64,000 nt of DNA from positions 124,001 to 188,000 of the forward strand of contig JANSXT010000001.1 of assembly GCA_024742765.1 (NCBI GenBank). The letters are read 5' to 3'. This DNA comes from Phyllobacteriaceae bacterium (GTDB taxonomy: Bacteria > Pseudomonadota > Alphaproteobacteria > Rhizobiales > Rhizobiaceae). This document shows, piece by piece, positions 1-8,540 of this stretch (position 1 is its first letter; each line of letters starts with the position of its first letter). The notes under the pieces are model-generated. The model saw only the letters and a list, made by a program, of their open reading frames with translations. It made no database searches and had not been told where the DNA came from. The position numbers and the translations under genes were made by a program.

Positions 1-228
1 AAAGCGTCGGACGCCAAGAACCGGTTTGGCCAGTTGCTCGATGCGGCCCAATCAGGGCCGGTGCGCATCAGCAAGAACGGACGCGATGTGGCGGTCGTTC
101 TTTCGGCTGACGCATTCATGCAACTGGCCGAAGACGCCGCCGGGAACGGCGTCAGCCCGGCCGTGAAAGCGCTGCACGAGCGCAGCGCCGACCGTTGGGC
201 CGAGGTGTACCGCGCGCTCGCCCGATAG
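1..228 (+). CDS. Phd/YefM-type antitoxin, 5' end missing
   Basis: The reading frame is open from the first base and ends at TAG (226-228); the start lies outside the window. The 75 visible residues begin KASDAKNRFGQLLDAAQ and continue with VRISKNGRDVAVVLSADAF. These are the typical helix and beta-strand core of Phd/YefM antitoxins, which bind and neutralise a partner toxin and repress their own promoter. The toxin gene starts one base after this stop codon, so the two are translationally coupled. The family call is strong from motif and context; the DNA-binding N-terminus cannot be seen. Confidence 0.85.
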   Translation, partial: KASDAKNRFGQLLDAAQSGPVRISKNGRDVAVVLSADAFMQLAEDAAGNGVSPAVKALHERSADRWAEVYRALAR

Positions 229-229
229 C

Positions 230-613
230 GTGTCCGTCTCGGCGCAGTATCTGAGCCTTGGGGATGTCCTGTTCATCCATCGAGAACAGTTACGTTTGTT
301 CGGCGGTGCACCAGGAATCCGCGACCTCGGCTTGATCGAGGCGGCGCTGCTGCGACCGCAGACCGGCTACTATGGCGGGATCATCGAAGAAGCCGCTGCG
401 CTTTGGGAGAGCCTTGCGATGAACCATGGATTCGTCGACGGGAACAAACGCGTGGCCTTCGCGAGCGTCGACATCTTCCTTGAGCTCAACGGCTATCGGA
501 TCAGTGCGGAACCGCAGGCGGTCATCGACTTCATCTATAAGCGGCTGGAGACGGGCACCATGAACAAGCTGGCGCTTGCCCGATGGCTTGCCGCCCATGT
601 GCGCCCCTACTGA
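230..613 (+). CDS. doc: Doc-type toxin (death-on-curing, Fic fold)
   Basis: This 127-residue protein starts at GTG, one base after the antitoxin stop. It has the Fic/Doc signature HGFVDGNKR at residues 66-74, matching HxFx(D/N)(A/G)NKR of Doc, which phosphorylates EF-Tu in the phage P1 system. Length is typical for Doc (about 125 residues). The catalytic His66 and the nucleotide-binding NKR are intact, so the toxin is probably active when not held by the upstream Phd-like antitoxin. Its 3' end overlaps the end of the convergent amn gene by 7 bp. EF-Tu as target is inferred from the family. Confidence 0.9.
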   Translation: MSVSAQYLSLGDVLFIHREQLRLFGGAPGIRDLGLIEAALLRPQTGYYGGIIEEAAALWESLAMNHGFVDGNKRVAFASVDIFLELNGYRISAEPQAVIDFIYKRLETGTMNKLALARWLAAHVRPY

Positions 614-2127
614 AACGCCGTCTCCGAAAAGCTGCGCAATTTCCGCGAATGCAGCCGTTCGGGCGGCATCTGTGCCAATTTCTCCATAGCCTTGATGCCG
701 ATGATCAGATGCTGGCCCACTTGCGTTCGGTAGAAGTCCGACGCCATGCCCGGCATCTTCAGTTCGCCGTGCAGCGGCTTATCGGAGACGCACAAAAGCG
801 TCCCGTAAGGCACCCGGAAGCGGAACCCGTTGGCGGCGATCGTCGCCGATTCCATGTCGAGCGCGATCGAGCGCGACTGGGACAGCCGCTTGACCGGACC
901 GCGCTGGTCGCGCAGCTCCCAGTTGCGGTTGTCGATGGTGGCGACGGTGCCCGTGCGCATGATGCGTTTCAAATCATAGCCAGACAGCCCGGTCACTTCG
1001 GCGACCGCCTGCTCGAGCGCCACCTGCACCTCGGCCAGTGGCGGCACCGGCACCGACAGCGGCAGATCGTCGTCGAGCACCGAATCCTCGCGCACATAGG
1101 CATGGGCGAGCACATAGTCGCCCAGTTGCTGCGTGTTGCGCAGGCCCGCGCAATGGCCGAGCATCAGCCAGGCATGTGGACGCAGCACGGCGATATGGTC
1201 GGTGATCGTCTTGGCGTTGGACGGGCCGACGCCGATATTGACCATGGTGATGCCGGTGCGGTCCGGCCGGGTCAGATGGTAGGTCGGCATTTGCGGCAGG
1301 CGCGGCGGCGGCGCGCCGCTTTCGGGCTCGGCCGCGCCGGCGCGTGTGACCACATTGCCCGGCTCAACGAAGCTCTCATAGCCCGAGGCCGGGTCGGCGA
1401 TCTTTTCGCGCGCGAACGCGCAGAACTCGTCGATATAGAACTGGTAGTTGGTGAAAAGGACGAAGTTCTGGAAATGCCACGGGCTGGTCGCGGTGTAGTG
1501 CGACAGCCGGTGCAGCGAATAGTCGACGCGCTGGGCAGTGAACGGCGCCAGCGGCGACGCCTGGCCCGGCGCCGGCTCGAAATCGCCATTGGCGATGTCA
1601 TCATTGGTCACGTTGAGGTCCGGCACGTCGAACACGTCGCGCAGCGGTCGTGCGAGCTGGTCGGCCTTGGCGCCGTCCACATGAGTGCCTTCGAGAAAGG
1701 CAAAATGCAACGGAATCGGCGTGCCCGATTCCGACACCTCGACCGCCACATTGTGGTTCTTCAGCAAAAGCCCGATCTGAGTTTCCAGATAGCTGCCGAA
1801 CAGGTCGGGCCGGGTGACCGTGGTCACATAATGGCCCGGCTGGGCCAGATGGCCGTAGGCGAGCCGCGAATCCACCTGGTTGTAGCTGGCGGTCCTGACC
1901 GAAAGCTGTGGGTAATAGGCGCGCACGCGCCCTTCAAGATCGCCCTTGTCGGTCATCTCGGCAAAGGCATCGCGGATGAAGGCGGTGTTGCGCTCGTAAA
2001 GCGCCCGCAGGGCGGCAACCGCCTCGGCGGGATCGGTGTAGAAGGTGGGGCGTTCGGGCGGCGGGGTCAGAAAGCCGGAACCGTCCTGGCCGCCGGTGTG
2101 ATGTGATTCGTCTGTTCTCTTGTCCAT
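607..2127 (-). CDS. amn: AMP nucleosidase
   Basis: This 506-residue protein hydrolyses AMP to adenine and ribose 5-phosphate in purine salvage and adenylate balance. It has the two-part family layout: an N-terminal AMP-nucleosidase-specific domain (about 30-200) and a C-terminal phosphorylase-like domain with stretches such as GPSNAKTITDHIAVLRPH and MLGHCAGLRNTQQLGDY. The E. coli enzyme is 484 residues. The ATG at 2125-2127 is the natural start. The gene lies downstream of the phytase-like gene on the same strand, with a hairpin in the 105-bp gap, so it is probably transcribed separately. It meets doc tail to tail. Confidence 0.93.
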   Translation of the reverse strand: MDKRTDESHHTGGQDGSGFLTPPPERPTFYTDPAEAVAALRALYERNTAFIRDAFAEMTDKGDLEGRVRAYYPQLSVRTASYNQVDSRLAYGHLAQPGHYVTTVTRPDLFGSYLETQIGLLLKNHNVAVEVSESGTPIPLHFAFLEGTHVDGAKADQLARPLRDVFDVPDLNVTNDDIANGDFEPAPGQASPLAPFTAQRVDYSLHRLSHYTATSPWHFQNFVLFTNYQFYIDEFCAFAREKIADPASGYESFVEPGNVVTRAGAAEPESGAPPPRLPQMPTYHLTRPDRTGITMVNIGVGPSNAKTITDHIAVLRPHAWLMLGHCAGLRNTQQLGDYVLAHAYVREDSVLDDDLPLSVPVPPLAEVQVALEQAVAEVTGLSGYDLKRIMRTGTVATIDNRNWELRDQRGPVKRLSQSRSIALDMESATIAANGFRFRVPYGTLLCVSDKPLHGELKMPGMASDFYRTQVGQHLIIGIKAMEKLAQMPPERLHSRKLRSFSETAFQ

Positions 2128-2186
2128 GCACCATCATATACGGCCAGATCATTGCACGCAAAAGACGCCATGCGACCCAAAATGAC

Positions 2187-2215
2187 GCCGGGCGGCCTCT
2201 GGTTTGCCGCCCGGC
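2187..2215 (-). terminator. Hairpin after the phytase-like gene, possible terminator
   Basis: A perfect 10-bp stem, GCCGGGCGGC (2187-2196) with GCCGCCCGGC (2206-2215), encloses a 9-base loop. It lies just after the stop of the leftward gene ending at 2233. Read leftward it is followed four bases later by only TTTT, so termination may be weak. Confidence 0.5.
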
Positions 2216-2232
2216 AACATGGTGTCGGAAGC

Positions 2233-3603
2233 CTATTCTGCCGCCAGCAGTTCGGGCACGTGCAGCAGCACGAACTCATTGTCCTTGGCCGCGTCGAGCT
2301 GGCGCCCGGACGAGAAGGGCAGATTGTTGTCGGTGGCGACGAGAATGTGGGTTTCGTCGTAGCGCATCACATCCTCGATCGTGAAGAACGGCATGGTGAA
2401 CTTGCCGGTCAGATCGCGGTCGGCGACCGTGTCCAGCCGCGCATTGCCGTCGGGATCGTCGATGTCCATCAGGTCGATATGGCCAAGGCGCGCCACAATG
2501 CCGTCATCGGCGATCTGTGCCGTGTCGATGAGGACGACGCGCTTGTGCATCGCCGGGTTCGGGAAGCAATCCGGCGCCGGCTCACCGGCGCATTGCAGCG
2601 ACGGGTCGCCTTCGCCATTGTCGCGCTCGATCACAAGCGCGCGCGTTTCGTCGATGAAGTTGAAATCACCGATGGCGGTGGCACCGTCGGCGAGCGGGAA
2701 CAGGAACTGGTTGCCGGTCCATTCGCCCGCTTCCGGATCGAACTCGAGCACCGGCAGAACGCGCGGGCCGGCCTCGCCGTTTTCGTCAAGCAGCGGCTTT
2801 TCCAGCATGCCCCAAAGCATGCCCGTTTCGGGATGCAGCGCCATGCCCTCATAGCCCGACGAGCGCGGCAGCCGGTAGTCGGCACCCGCCTGGGCGCCGA
2901 CACGCAGGCGCGGATGGTCCGGGCTGCGCAGCTCTTCACCGTCGATCAATGTCGGATGAACGCCGGTGACGCGGCCATCGAGCGTCGCGGAGATCAGATA
3001 GGGGCCGAACTCCTCGCCGATCCAGATCTGGTCGCCCACCCGTTGAATGCTCTCAAGGTCGAAGTCGGCGCCGGTCAGATAACGCTCGCTTGTGCCCTCA
3101 TAGGCAATGCGGAACGGCACATGGCCGTCCGGATCGTGCAGGAAGATGGTCTGGCGCCGTTCGACGGTTCCGTCCTCGAAGTCGGGCATGATGGTGTGAA
3201 AGAACAGGAGCGTATCGGGCGAATTGAGCTTGGAGCCAAACCCGTTGTCGGTCAGCGCGATGATCGCGCCGTCTTCGGCGCGTTCCATGGCGAAGCCCGA
3301 AAAGCCCTGCACCGGCTGGCCGATGAACGGCAGGTAGAGGCCGGTGCCACGATTGCCGTGCAGCCCGCCCGTGTTGCCCTCGACGCTCATCGGCTGGTCG
3401 ACGCGGGCCGGGCCGGCCGCGAATTTGCCGGAAATCCAAGCATCGGCCGGAGCGTCCGCCGGCGGCGGCACCAGTGTCATGGCCGGGATGATCGCATGGC
3501 CGGCAAGCGTTGCGGGAAAGACCTGCTCGTCGGCAAGCGCGGTCGTGGACAAAAGGGCAGACAGCGCGGCCGCTGCGGCAGCGGCGCGAAGGGGCGTGGT
3601 CAT
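2233..3603 (-). CDS. Exported esterase-like/phytase-like family protein
   Basis: The 456-residue product has a signal peptide (hydrophobic stretch ending near TTALA, residues 20-25). The body matches the 'esterase-like activity of phytase' family (PF13449): EGNTGGLHG, ALTDNGFGSK, IWIGEEFGPYLI and SSGYEGMALHPETG are the beta-propeller blade motifs with acidic metal-binding positions. The protein is therefore likely periplasmic or secreted and acts on a phosphoester or related ester; the real substrate is not established for this family. The start at 3603 is preferred over a codon 12 bases upstream because GGAGG sits five bases before it. Nothing beside it indicates the substrate. Confidence 0.8.
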   Translation of the reverse strand: MTTPLRAAAAAAALSALLSTTALADEQVFPATLAGHAIIPAMTLVPPPADAPADAWISGKFAAGPARVDQPMSVEGNTGGLHGNRGTGLYLPFIGQPVQGFSGFAMERAEDGAIIALTDNGFGSKLNSPDTLLFFHTIMPDFEDGTVERRQTIFLHDPDGHVPFRIAYEGTSERYLTGADFDLESIQRVGDQIWIGEEFGPYLISATLDGRVTGVHPTLIDGEELRSPDHPRLRVGAQAGADYRLPRSSGYEGMALHPETGMLWGMLEKPLLDENGEAGPRVLPVLEFDPEAGEWTGNQFLFPLADGATAIGDFNFIDETRALVIERDNGEGDPSLQCAGEPAPDCFPNPAMHKRVVLIDTAQIADDGIVARLGHIDLMDIDDPDGNARLDTVADRDLTGKFTMPFFTIEDVMRYDETHILVATDNNLPFSSGRQLDAAKDNEFVLLHVPELLAAE

Positions 3604-3723
3604 GAGGACCTCCATGTTCAGACAACAGGAAGGTCGCTAGCGGACGTGTTTTACAGGGGCGTTACGGCGCGGTGACATCGTGGTGACGATGCCTGTGGAT
3701 CGCGGAAGCTTGGGGTCCTGACC

Positions 3724-3906
3724 TTAAGGCCGCATCAGCGAGACGTAGAGGACAAAGCCGACGCCATTGCCCTTGCGCGCGCCCTCATCAGCCTGGGCGG
3801 CGGCAAAGCCGGCCAGCGGGCCGATGAAGAGAGTGGCCAGAAGCGCGGCGCGGCCAAAGGCGCGGACGGTCTGGAAACGGCGGCGGTTGGCTTTGTTCAT
3901 GGTCAT
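3724..3906 (-). CDS. Small exported or membrane protein, unknown
   Basis: This 60-residue product starts at the ATG at 3904-3906, with AGGGG about six bases upstream. It has a basic N-terminus (NKANRRR), one hydrophobic segment (about residues 19-37, AALLATLFIGPLAGFAAAQA) with a plausible signal-peptidase site after AQA, and a short tail ending VLYVSLMRP. I do not recognise it. It starts 17 bases after the stop of the 55-codon gene upstream, so the two probably form a two-gene unit. Confidence 0.5.
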   Translation of the reverse strand: MTMNKANRRRFQTVRAFGRAALLATLFIGPLAGFAAAQADEGARKGNGVGFVLYVSLMRP

Positions 3907-3923
3907 GATCGGCCCCTGACGAA

Positions 3924-4091
3924 TTACTGGCGCGGGATGGCGCACACGCGCGGGCGTTCGAAGACGCACGGCACGGTCGATTGAACTTTCCAGGAATAGG
4001 CCGGCCCGCTGCTCTGCTCGATCAGGTTGATCAGCGCGAACGCAAAGATCATGGCGATCAGGCAGATGATGATGAAGCGGCGTGCGAGCAT
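3924..4091 (-). CDS. Small single-span membrane protein, unknown
   Basis: This 55-codon frame begins MLARRFIIICLIAMIFAFAL and ends AIPRQ. It has a basic start, one transmembrane helix (residues 5-24) and a short outer tail with two cysteines (in TVPCVFERPRVCAI) that could form a disulfide. AGGAAAGGAC lies about eight bases before the ATG at 4089-4091. The good ribosome site, the hydrophobic pattern and the tight spacing to the next small gene support a real gene, but the function is unknown. Confidence 0.55.
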   Translation of the reverse strand: MLARRFIIICLIAMIFAFALINLIEQSSGPAYSWKVQSTVPCVFERPRVCAIPRQ

Positions 4092-4240
4092 CGGCTGTGT
4101 CCTTTCCTGCCGCGCAATCTACAGGGGGCGCACTGAACCGGTGCTGAGGGTGCCATTCATATGGCGTTCAGGGTCGTTAACGCGGCTTGCGCTTGGCGCC
4201 CGGCCACCTATGTGCGAGAGCGACAGCACCGGAGGGACCC

Positions 4241-4948
4241 ATGCCGCAACAGACCGCACCGATAGAGCTCTTCTACTGGCCGACGCCCAATGGCTGGAAG
4301 ATATCGATCATGCTGGAGGAATTGGGCGTGCCCTATCAGGTGCGTTACATCGACATCGGCAAGGGCGAGCAGTTCGCGCCCGATTTTCTGAAGATCGCGC
4401 CCAACAACCGCATGCCCGCCATCATCGATCCGGAAGGGCCGGGCGGCGAGCCGATCTCGGTGTTTGAGTCAGGCGCGATCCTGCAATATCTGGGCCGCAA
4501 GTTCGACCGTTTCTATCCGGCCGACCCGCGCGCGCGGACCGCTGTCGATGAATGGCTGTTCTGGCAGATGGGCGGGCTGGGCCCGATGGCCGGCCAGGCG
4601 CACCATTTCCGCCAGTACGCACCCGAGCAGGTGCCCTACGCGATCGACCGCTACACCAATGAGGTCAACCGGCTCTATGGCGTGATGAACACGCGCCTTG
4701 CCGATCACGACTTCCTCGGCGGCGACTATTCGATCGCCGACATGGCCTGCATCGGCTGGGTGGTGCCCTATGAGCGGCAGGGCCAGGACCTAGACGACTT
4801 CCCCAACCTCAAGCGCTGGTTCGAGACCATGAAGGCCCGGCCCGCGGTGGAACGGGGCCTGGCGGTCGGCCGCGAAAAGCGCGAACAAACCAATCTGCGC
4901 GACGACAAGGAGGCGCAGAAGGTACTGTTCGGCCAGCGCGCGCGCTGA
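4241..4948 (+). CDS. Glutathione S-transferase family protein (YfcG/YghU-like)
   Basis: This 235-residue protein has an N-terminal thioredoxin-like domain (IELFYWPTPNGWKISIMLEELG, then NNRMPAIIDP and VFESGAILQYLGRK, the glutathione gamma-glutamyl site) and a C-terminal helical domain (DEWLFWQMGGLGPMAGQAHHF). This arrangement, with TPNGWK in place of a catalytic Tyr or Ser and the GPMxGQ segment, is typical of the Nu-class disulfide-bond oxidoreductases YfcG and YghU. The ATG at 4241 has GGAGGGA five bases before it; an upstream in-frame codon at 4187 has no such site. Probable role: glutathione-dependent disulfide or peroxide reduction in the cytoplasm. Confidence 0.88.
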   Translation: MPQQTAPIELFYWPTPNGWKISIMLEELGVPYQVRYIDIGKGEQFAPDFLKIAPNNRMPAIIDPEGPGGEPISVFESGAILQYLGRKFDRFYPADPRARTAVDEWLFWQMGGLGPMAGQAHHFRQYAPEQVPYAIDRYTNEVNRLYGVMNTRLADHDFLGGDYSIADMACIGWVVPYERQGQDLDDFPNLKRWFETMKARPAVERGLAVGREKREQTNLRDDKEAQKVLFGQRAR

Positions 4949-4993
4949 CCGAAGCGCCCGCCGGCCTTTGCCGGCAGGTGGACAAAATGGCGG

Positions 4994-5338
4994 TTACTGG
5001 CGCTGCCAGTCTTCGCCGCGGCAGATCAGGCCGCCGGCGACGCAGCCCTGCAGCTTCATCGTGTTGCCGCTGATGCGCGCCTTGCCGCGATAGGTCTTGC
5101 CTTCGGCGAGATCGGTGATCTGGCCGTTATAGTTGCTGCCCGACCCGGACAATGTGCCGATCGACTGGCCCGAATATTGCCCGTTCTGTACCGTGCCGCA
5201 GAAGTTCGATCCGCAGGGCGCGAAATTGACGAGCGTTCCGGTGCTGGGGCGCAGCCAGGTGCCGACGATGGAGTCGGCCAGGGCCGGCGTTGCGGTCATG
5301 GTGACGGCGACGGCCAGCGCAAGCAAAGATGTCTTCAT
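4994..5338 (-). CDS. DUF2147 periplasmic small protein
   Basis: This 114-residue protein has a clear signal peptide (residues 1-21, ending ATPALA). The mature part begins DSIVGTWLRPSTGTLVNFAPCG and continues with YNGQITDLAEGKTYRGKARISG and a final GLICRGEDWQRQ, the usual DUF2147 pattern of a small beta-barrel, lipocalin-like fold. Four cysteines could pair in the periplasm. GGGAGGAAC precedes the ATG. The function of the family is not known. It converges with the glutathione transferase gene. Confidence 0.75.
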   Translation of the reverse strand: MKTSLLALAVAVTMTATPALADSIVGTWLRPSTGTLVNFAPCGSNFCGTVQNGQYSGQSIGTLSGSGSNYNGQITDLAEGKTYRGKARISGNTMKLQGCVAGGLICRGEDWQRQ

Positions 5339-5753
5339 GATGTTCCTCCCGAAAAATCACGGTCCAAGGACCGGTTGCGTGCACTATTATTGACGCAAAC
5401 GTAAAAGTAAACGGGTTTTGACCAACGCCTGAGCTGCGCCTGTGGGCGGAGCGGGCGGTTCATCGGCGGGAAAAAAAGCGGATGCGTAGGGCTCGGACCG
5501 TTTGCCACGGTTAGCGATTGCTTTCCGCGCCATTCCTCAACGATCTATGAAAAATCACCGATTTGATAGAGAAATCAAACAATTGGCACGTTAACGTCCG
5601 GTTGAATTTACCCCCTGTTTTTGTTTCGTTTGCGCGCCATTAAGGACGCTTGTTTGCCAGCCGTTGAAGCCTTGCCGGCATCCTCCGCTCATCCAAACGC
5701 CGGGACGAAAAAGCGCTCGGGGACGAAACAGGGACACGCAAGAGGGGGTCGAC
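5339..5753. other. Intergenic region, two divergent leaders
   Basis: This 415-bp gap lies between the divergent DUF2147 and Sel1-repeat genes. Parts are AT-richer than the surroundings (about 5380-5420 and 5540-5640), as expected for promoters. A perfect 14-bp palindrome, CGGTCCAAGGACCG, occupies 5360-5373 in the leader of the DUF2147 gene and could be an operator or small hairpin. I see no coding frame that I would defend. Confidence 0.5.
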
Positions 5754-6020
5754 ATGGCACGCCTTGAAATGGAAAACGCAGACTTTGCCGGCTTGGGTGC
5801 CGGCGCCAACGCAGACATCTTGTTCGAGATGGGGCTGGCTTGCGCAACGGGCCGCAATGGCGACGCCGATCTGGTCGCCGCGCACAAATGGTTCAACATC
5901 GCCGCCATCAAGGGCTCGCCCCGGGCCGGTGCCCTGCGCGCCGAGATCGCCGAGACGATGAACAAGGCCGAACTGGCCAAGGCGCTGCGCGAAGCGCGCG
6001 AGTGGATGACCCGTCATTGA
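5754..6020 (+). CDS. Sel1-repeat protein, short
   Basis: This 88-residue protein starts at the ATG at 5754, with AGAGGGGG about five bases upstream. It contains one recognisable Sel1/TPR-like repeat: ADILFEMGLACATGRNGDADLVAAHKWFNIAAIKG, followed by a charged helix. Such repeats mediate protein contacts. Homologues of this size are common and uncharacterised in Hyphomicrobiales. No signal peptide is seen. A strong terminator follows 100 bp downstream, so it is probably a single-gene transcript. Confidence 0.7.
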   Translation: MARLEMENADFAGLGAGANADILFEMGLACATGRNGDADLVAAHKWFNIAAIKGSPRAGALRAEIAETMNKAELAKALREAREWMTRH

Positions 6021-6123
6021 TCGCTCGCGCCGGCCTTTCGGCCGGCCGAAACAGGACATCAGCGGGTGGGGCGCCGGTTTGCGGGGGGGCAAGCGACCGG
6101 TCGCAACGGGGGTTCCGCTGACA

Positions 6124-6160
6124 GGCCGCGCGCTCATGGGGATTGAGCGCGCGGCCTTTT
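6124..6160 (+). terminator. Rho-independent terminator
   Basis: A perfect 13-bp stem, GGCCGCGCGCTCA (6124-6136) with TGAGCGCGCGGCC (6144-6156), has a 7-base loop and is followed by TTTT. It lies downstream of the Sel1-repeat gene and just before the end of the convergent YitT-type gene. Confidence 0.85.
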
Positions 6161-6191
6161 CATTTTCAAGCGTGTTGGCAGGGGCGCGCCG

Positions 6192-6860
6192 TCAGTTCAC
6201 GCCGACATAGCGGCCCGGCTTGTGGTTGACGCCCAGGATCAGGTTGAACATCACCGCCCCGGCCACAGACCACAAGATGCCCTGCCAGCCGATGACCAGC
6301 GCCGCCACCGCAAGGATCAGCGCATCGATGCCGAGTTGCACATAACCCGCGCGCATGCCGCGGGTCGATTGCAGCCAGTAGACCAGGATATTGATCCCGC
6401 CGAGCCCGGCGCCATGGCGGAACAGGGCCAGAAGCCCGAGCCCAATCATGATGCCGCCGAGCAGCGCGGCAAGACCGGGCTCCACCGCCTCGATGCTGAT
6501 CAGAACCGGATAGAACCGCACCAGCACGCTCATCAGCGCGATCGCGCAGAAGGTCTTGATCACGAACCGCCAGCCCATGCCGCGCACTGCGAGGGCATAA
6601 AAGGGCAGGTTGAGCGCAAAGAACAGGGCGGAGAAATCGAGCCCGGTCGCATAGGAGATGGTCAGCGCGATGCCGGCGACGCCCGAAACGACCAGTTCGG
6701 CCTGCTGAAACAGATAGACGCCGAACGAGACCAGCGCGACGCCGATCGAGATCGCGAACACGTCTTCGGGCAGCGTATGCCGGCTCGGCCGGATCATGAT
6801 CATCGCCTGGCGGTCGGGCTCGCCCTCGCTGCCGCCTGCGTCTTCGTCTGTCTCGGTCAC
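6192..6860 (-). CDS. YitT/YczE-type integral membrane protein
   Basis: This product of about 222 residues has an acidic N-terminus (TETDEDAGGSEGE) and then five or six hydrophobic spans, including VFAISIGVALVSFGVYLF, FSALFFALNLPFYALAV and GLAALLGGIMIGLGLLALF. The pattern SGVAGIALTISYATG, then GxGLxxLFRxGAGLGGINIL, fits the YitT/DUF161 membrane family, of unknown transport function. The start is uncertain: GTG at 6860 (AGGGA about ten bases upstream) is chosen over a TTG at 6890 without a ribosome site. It lies downstream of the aminotransferase gene on the same strand. Confidence 0.75.
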   Translation of the reverse strand: MTETDEDAGGSEGEPDRQAMIMIRPSRHTLPEDVFAISIGVALVSFGVYLFQQAELVVSGVAGIALTISYATGLDFSALFFALNLPFYALAVRGMGWRFVIKTFCAIALMSVLVRFYPVLISIEAVEPGLAALLGGIMIGLGLLALFRHGAGLGGINILVYWLQSTRGMRAGYVQLGIDALILAVAALVIGWQGILWSVAGAVMFNLILGVNHKPGRYVGVN

Positions 6861-6932
6861 GCGATGAACATCCCTGGCTGGGCCGGCCAATGCCGGTATT
6901 GCGCCAAGCCCTTGCCGATTTGGTGCTCGCGA

Positions 6933-8045
6933 TCAAGCAGTCGCGCCCGCCTTTGCGAGCGCGGCGGGCAAGGTCGCGGCGAAATGCGCCAGTTCTTCGG
7001 GCCGGCCGACGCTGACGCGGATGCACCGGTCGAGCACCGGCGCCATCGGTTTGCGCACGAAAACGCCGCCATCCATCAGCCCCTTCAGGACCGCCATGGC
7101 ATGGTCGCCGTCACGGCCGCAATCAAGCGTGACGAAATTTGTCGCCGAGGGCAGGGGGGTGAGGCCGGCCTCGGTGCCGATCCGCGCGATCTCGTCGCGC
7201 GCGGCGTCGATTTTGCCGAGTGTCTCCGCAAGCCAGGCCGGGTCGCCAAGGGAGGCCAGGGCGGCCGCCTGCGCCATGGCATTGACGCCGAAATGATCGC
7301 GCACCTTGTCGAACGGGGCGATCAGCGCGCTCGCCCCGAACGCGTAGCCGCAGCGCAGGCCGGCAAGCCCATAGGCCTTGGAAAATGTGCGCAGGCGAAT
7401 GAGGTTGGTCCGGCTCGTATCGATCGCCGGCAGCGTGCCCGCCGGTGCCGTCTCGCCATAGGCCTCGTCGAGCACGATCAGCGTTTGTTCGGGCACGGCG
7501 TCGCAGAACGCATCGATCGCCGCCGCATCCCACCATGTTCCCATCGGATTGTCCGGGTTGGAGACATAGACGATGGCGGCGTCCTCGGCTCGTGCGGCGG
7601 CGGCCAGTGCGTCGAGATCCTCGCAATCGTCGCGATAGGGCACGGTCACGAGCCGCCGGCCGTAGCCCGCGACATGATAGTTGAAGGTCGGATAGGCGCC
7701 GAGCGAGGTGACGATCGCCGCGCCCTGATCGGCGAAGATGCGCACGATCAGCCCCAGAAGTCCGTCAATGCCCGGCCCGACGACGATCTCGTCCATGGCA
7801 ATGCCCATATGCGCCGCCAGCGCTTCGCGTAACGCCCAGTTCTCCGGGTCGGGATAGTTCCGCACCGCATCGCGCGCCGCCTTTTCCATCGCCATGATTG
7901 CAGCCGGTGCCGCGCCGAAATTGCCTTCATTGGCGCCGAGCCGCGCCGTGAACGCCGTGCCCGTCTCGCGCTCAGTGCGCTCGGGTGCAACGAACGGGAT
8001 CGTTGCCGGCAGGGCGTCGACGAGCGGGTTGGGACGTGGCGGCAT
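6933..8045 (-). CDS. PLP-dependent aminotransferase, histidinol-phosphate type
   Basis: This 370-residue protein belongs to fold-type I class II aminotransferases of the HisC group. Visible landmarks are LGANEGNFG near residue 37, DEIVVGPGIDGLLG, the SNPDNPMGT cofactor-contact motif (162-170), DEAYGE (193-198) and the PLP-binding lysine in FSKAYGLAGLR (K223), with a C-terminal RVSVGRPEE arginine. AGGAA precedes the ATG at 8043-8045. Because it is away from other his genes it may serve phenylalanine, tyrosine or another amino acid instead, so I leave the symbol empty. Confidence 0.85.
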   Translation of the reverse strand: MPPRPNPLVDALPATIPFVAPERTERETGTAFTARLGANEGNFGAAPAAIMAMEKAARDAVRNYPDPENWALREALAAHMGIAMDEIVVGPGIDGLLGLIVRIFADQGAAIVTSLGAYPTFNYHVAGYGRRLVTVPYRDDCEDLDALAAAARAEDAAIVYVSNPDNPMGTWWDAAAIDAFCDAVPEQTLIVLDEAYGETAPAGTLPAIDTSRTNLIRLRTFSKAYGLAGLRCGYAFGASALIAPFDKVRDHFGVNAMAQAAALASLGDPAWLAETLGKIDAARDEIARIGTEAGLTPLPSATNFVTLDCGRDGDHAMAVLKGLMDGGVFVRKPMAPVLDRCIRVSVGRPEELAHFAATLPAALAKAGATA

Positions 8046-8345
8046 GACGGCGTTCCTGGCGATCGGGTGGCGCCGCTGATAGCAGATTTTCGCACGCCGG
8101 TAAGCGGGTCTGGGCGCGATGGCGCGGCGCGCGAAAAAGGGCTTTGCGTCCCGTGGCGCAACCCGGTCCACAGATGTCGGCGCACATCGGTCCGCTCGGT
8201 CCCGTCGCGAGGCCTCCCTCGTCGGCCCTGTGATCCGGGGTCTGGCGGGCAGGCGGGCCGGCCTGTCGCCCGCCGATGATCGGCTGAATTGCAGTGTCGA
8301 TGCTGTTTGACCGCCCGGAAAATCATGATAGGCGAGGGATCGTGC
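8046..8345. other. Intergenic region before tRNA-Ser
   Basis: This 300-bp gap lies between the divergent aminotransferase gene and the tRNA gene. It must hold the promoters of both. No coding frame or repeat stands out. Confidence 0.4.
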
Positions 8346-8436
8346 GGAGAGGTGGCCGAGTGGTCGAAGGCGCTCCCCTGCTAAGGGAGTAGGCGGCAAA
8401 ACCGTCTCGAGGGTTCGAATCCCTTCCTCTCCGCCA
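8346..8436 (+). tRNA. tRNA-Ser (anticodon GCU)
   Basis: The 7-bp acceptor stem is GGAGAGG (8346-8352) with CCTCTCC (8426-8432), discriminator G and an encoded CCA (8434-8436). The anticodon arm is CTCCC-CTGCTAA-GGGAG, giving anticodon GCU, which reads AGC/AGU serine codons. A long variable arm follows, then a T-arm with GGTTCGAAT. The 91-base length is normal for a type II serine tRNA. Confidence 0.97.
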
Positions 8437-8540
8437 TTTTCAGACTTCGCTCTTTCGCCCTTCGCGCTGTCGCCCTTCAGGCTTCGCTCAGGTCGGGGTC
8501 TCGCAAAGGCTCGGACAGCCCTTGGCCTTACGAACCTCGC

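Noticed and set aside
583-2106. 507-codon frame opposite amn
   Set aside because: Exact shadow of a well-identified gene on the other strand; composition is Arg/His/Gln-rich, typical for antisense frames in GC-rich DNA.
2152-3675. 507-codon frame opposite the phytase-like gene
   Set aside because: Antisense shadow without family motifs; the minus-strand gene has a signal peptide, ribosome site and domain motifs.
4958-4973. GCCGGC-CTTT-GCCGGC hairpin between the GST and DUF2147 genes
   Set aside because: Stem of only six pairs and no T-run on either strand; may contribute to termination but cannot be supported.
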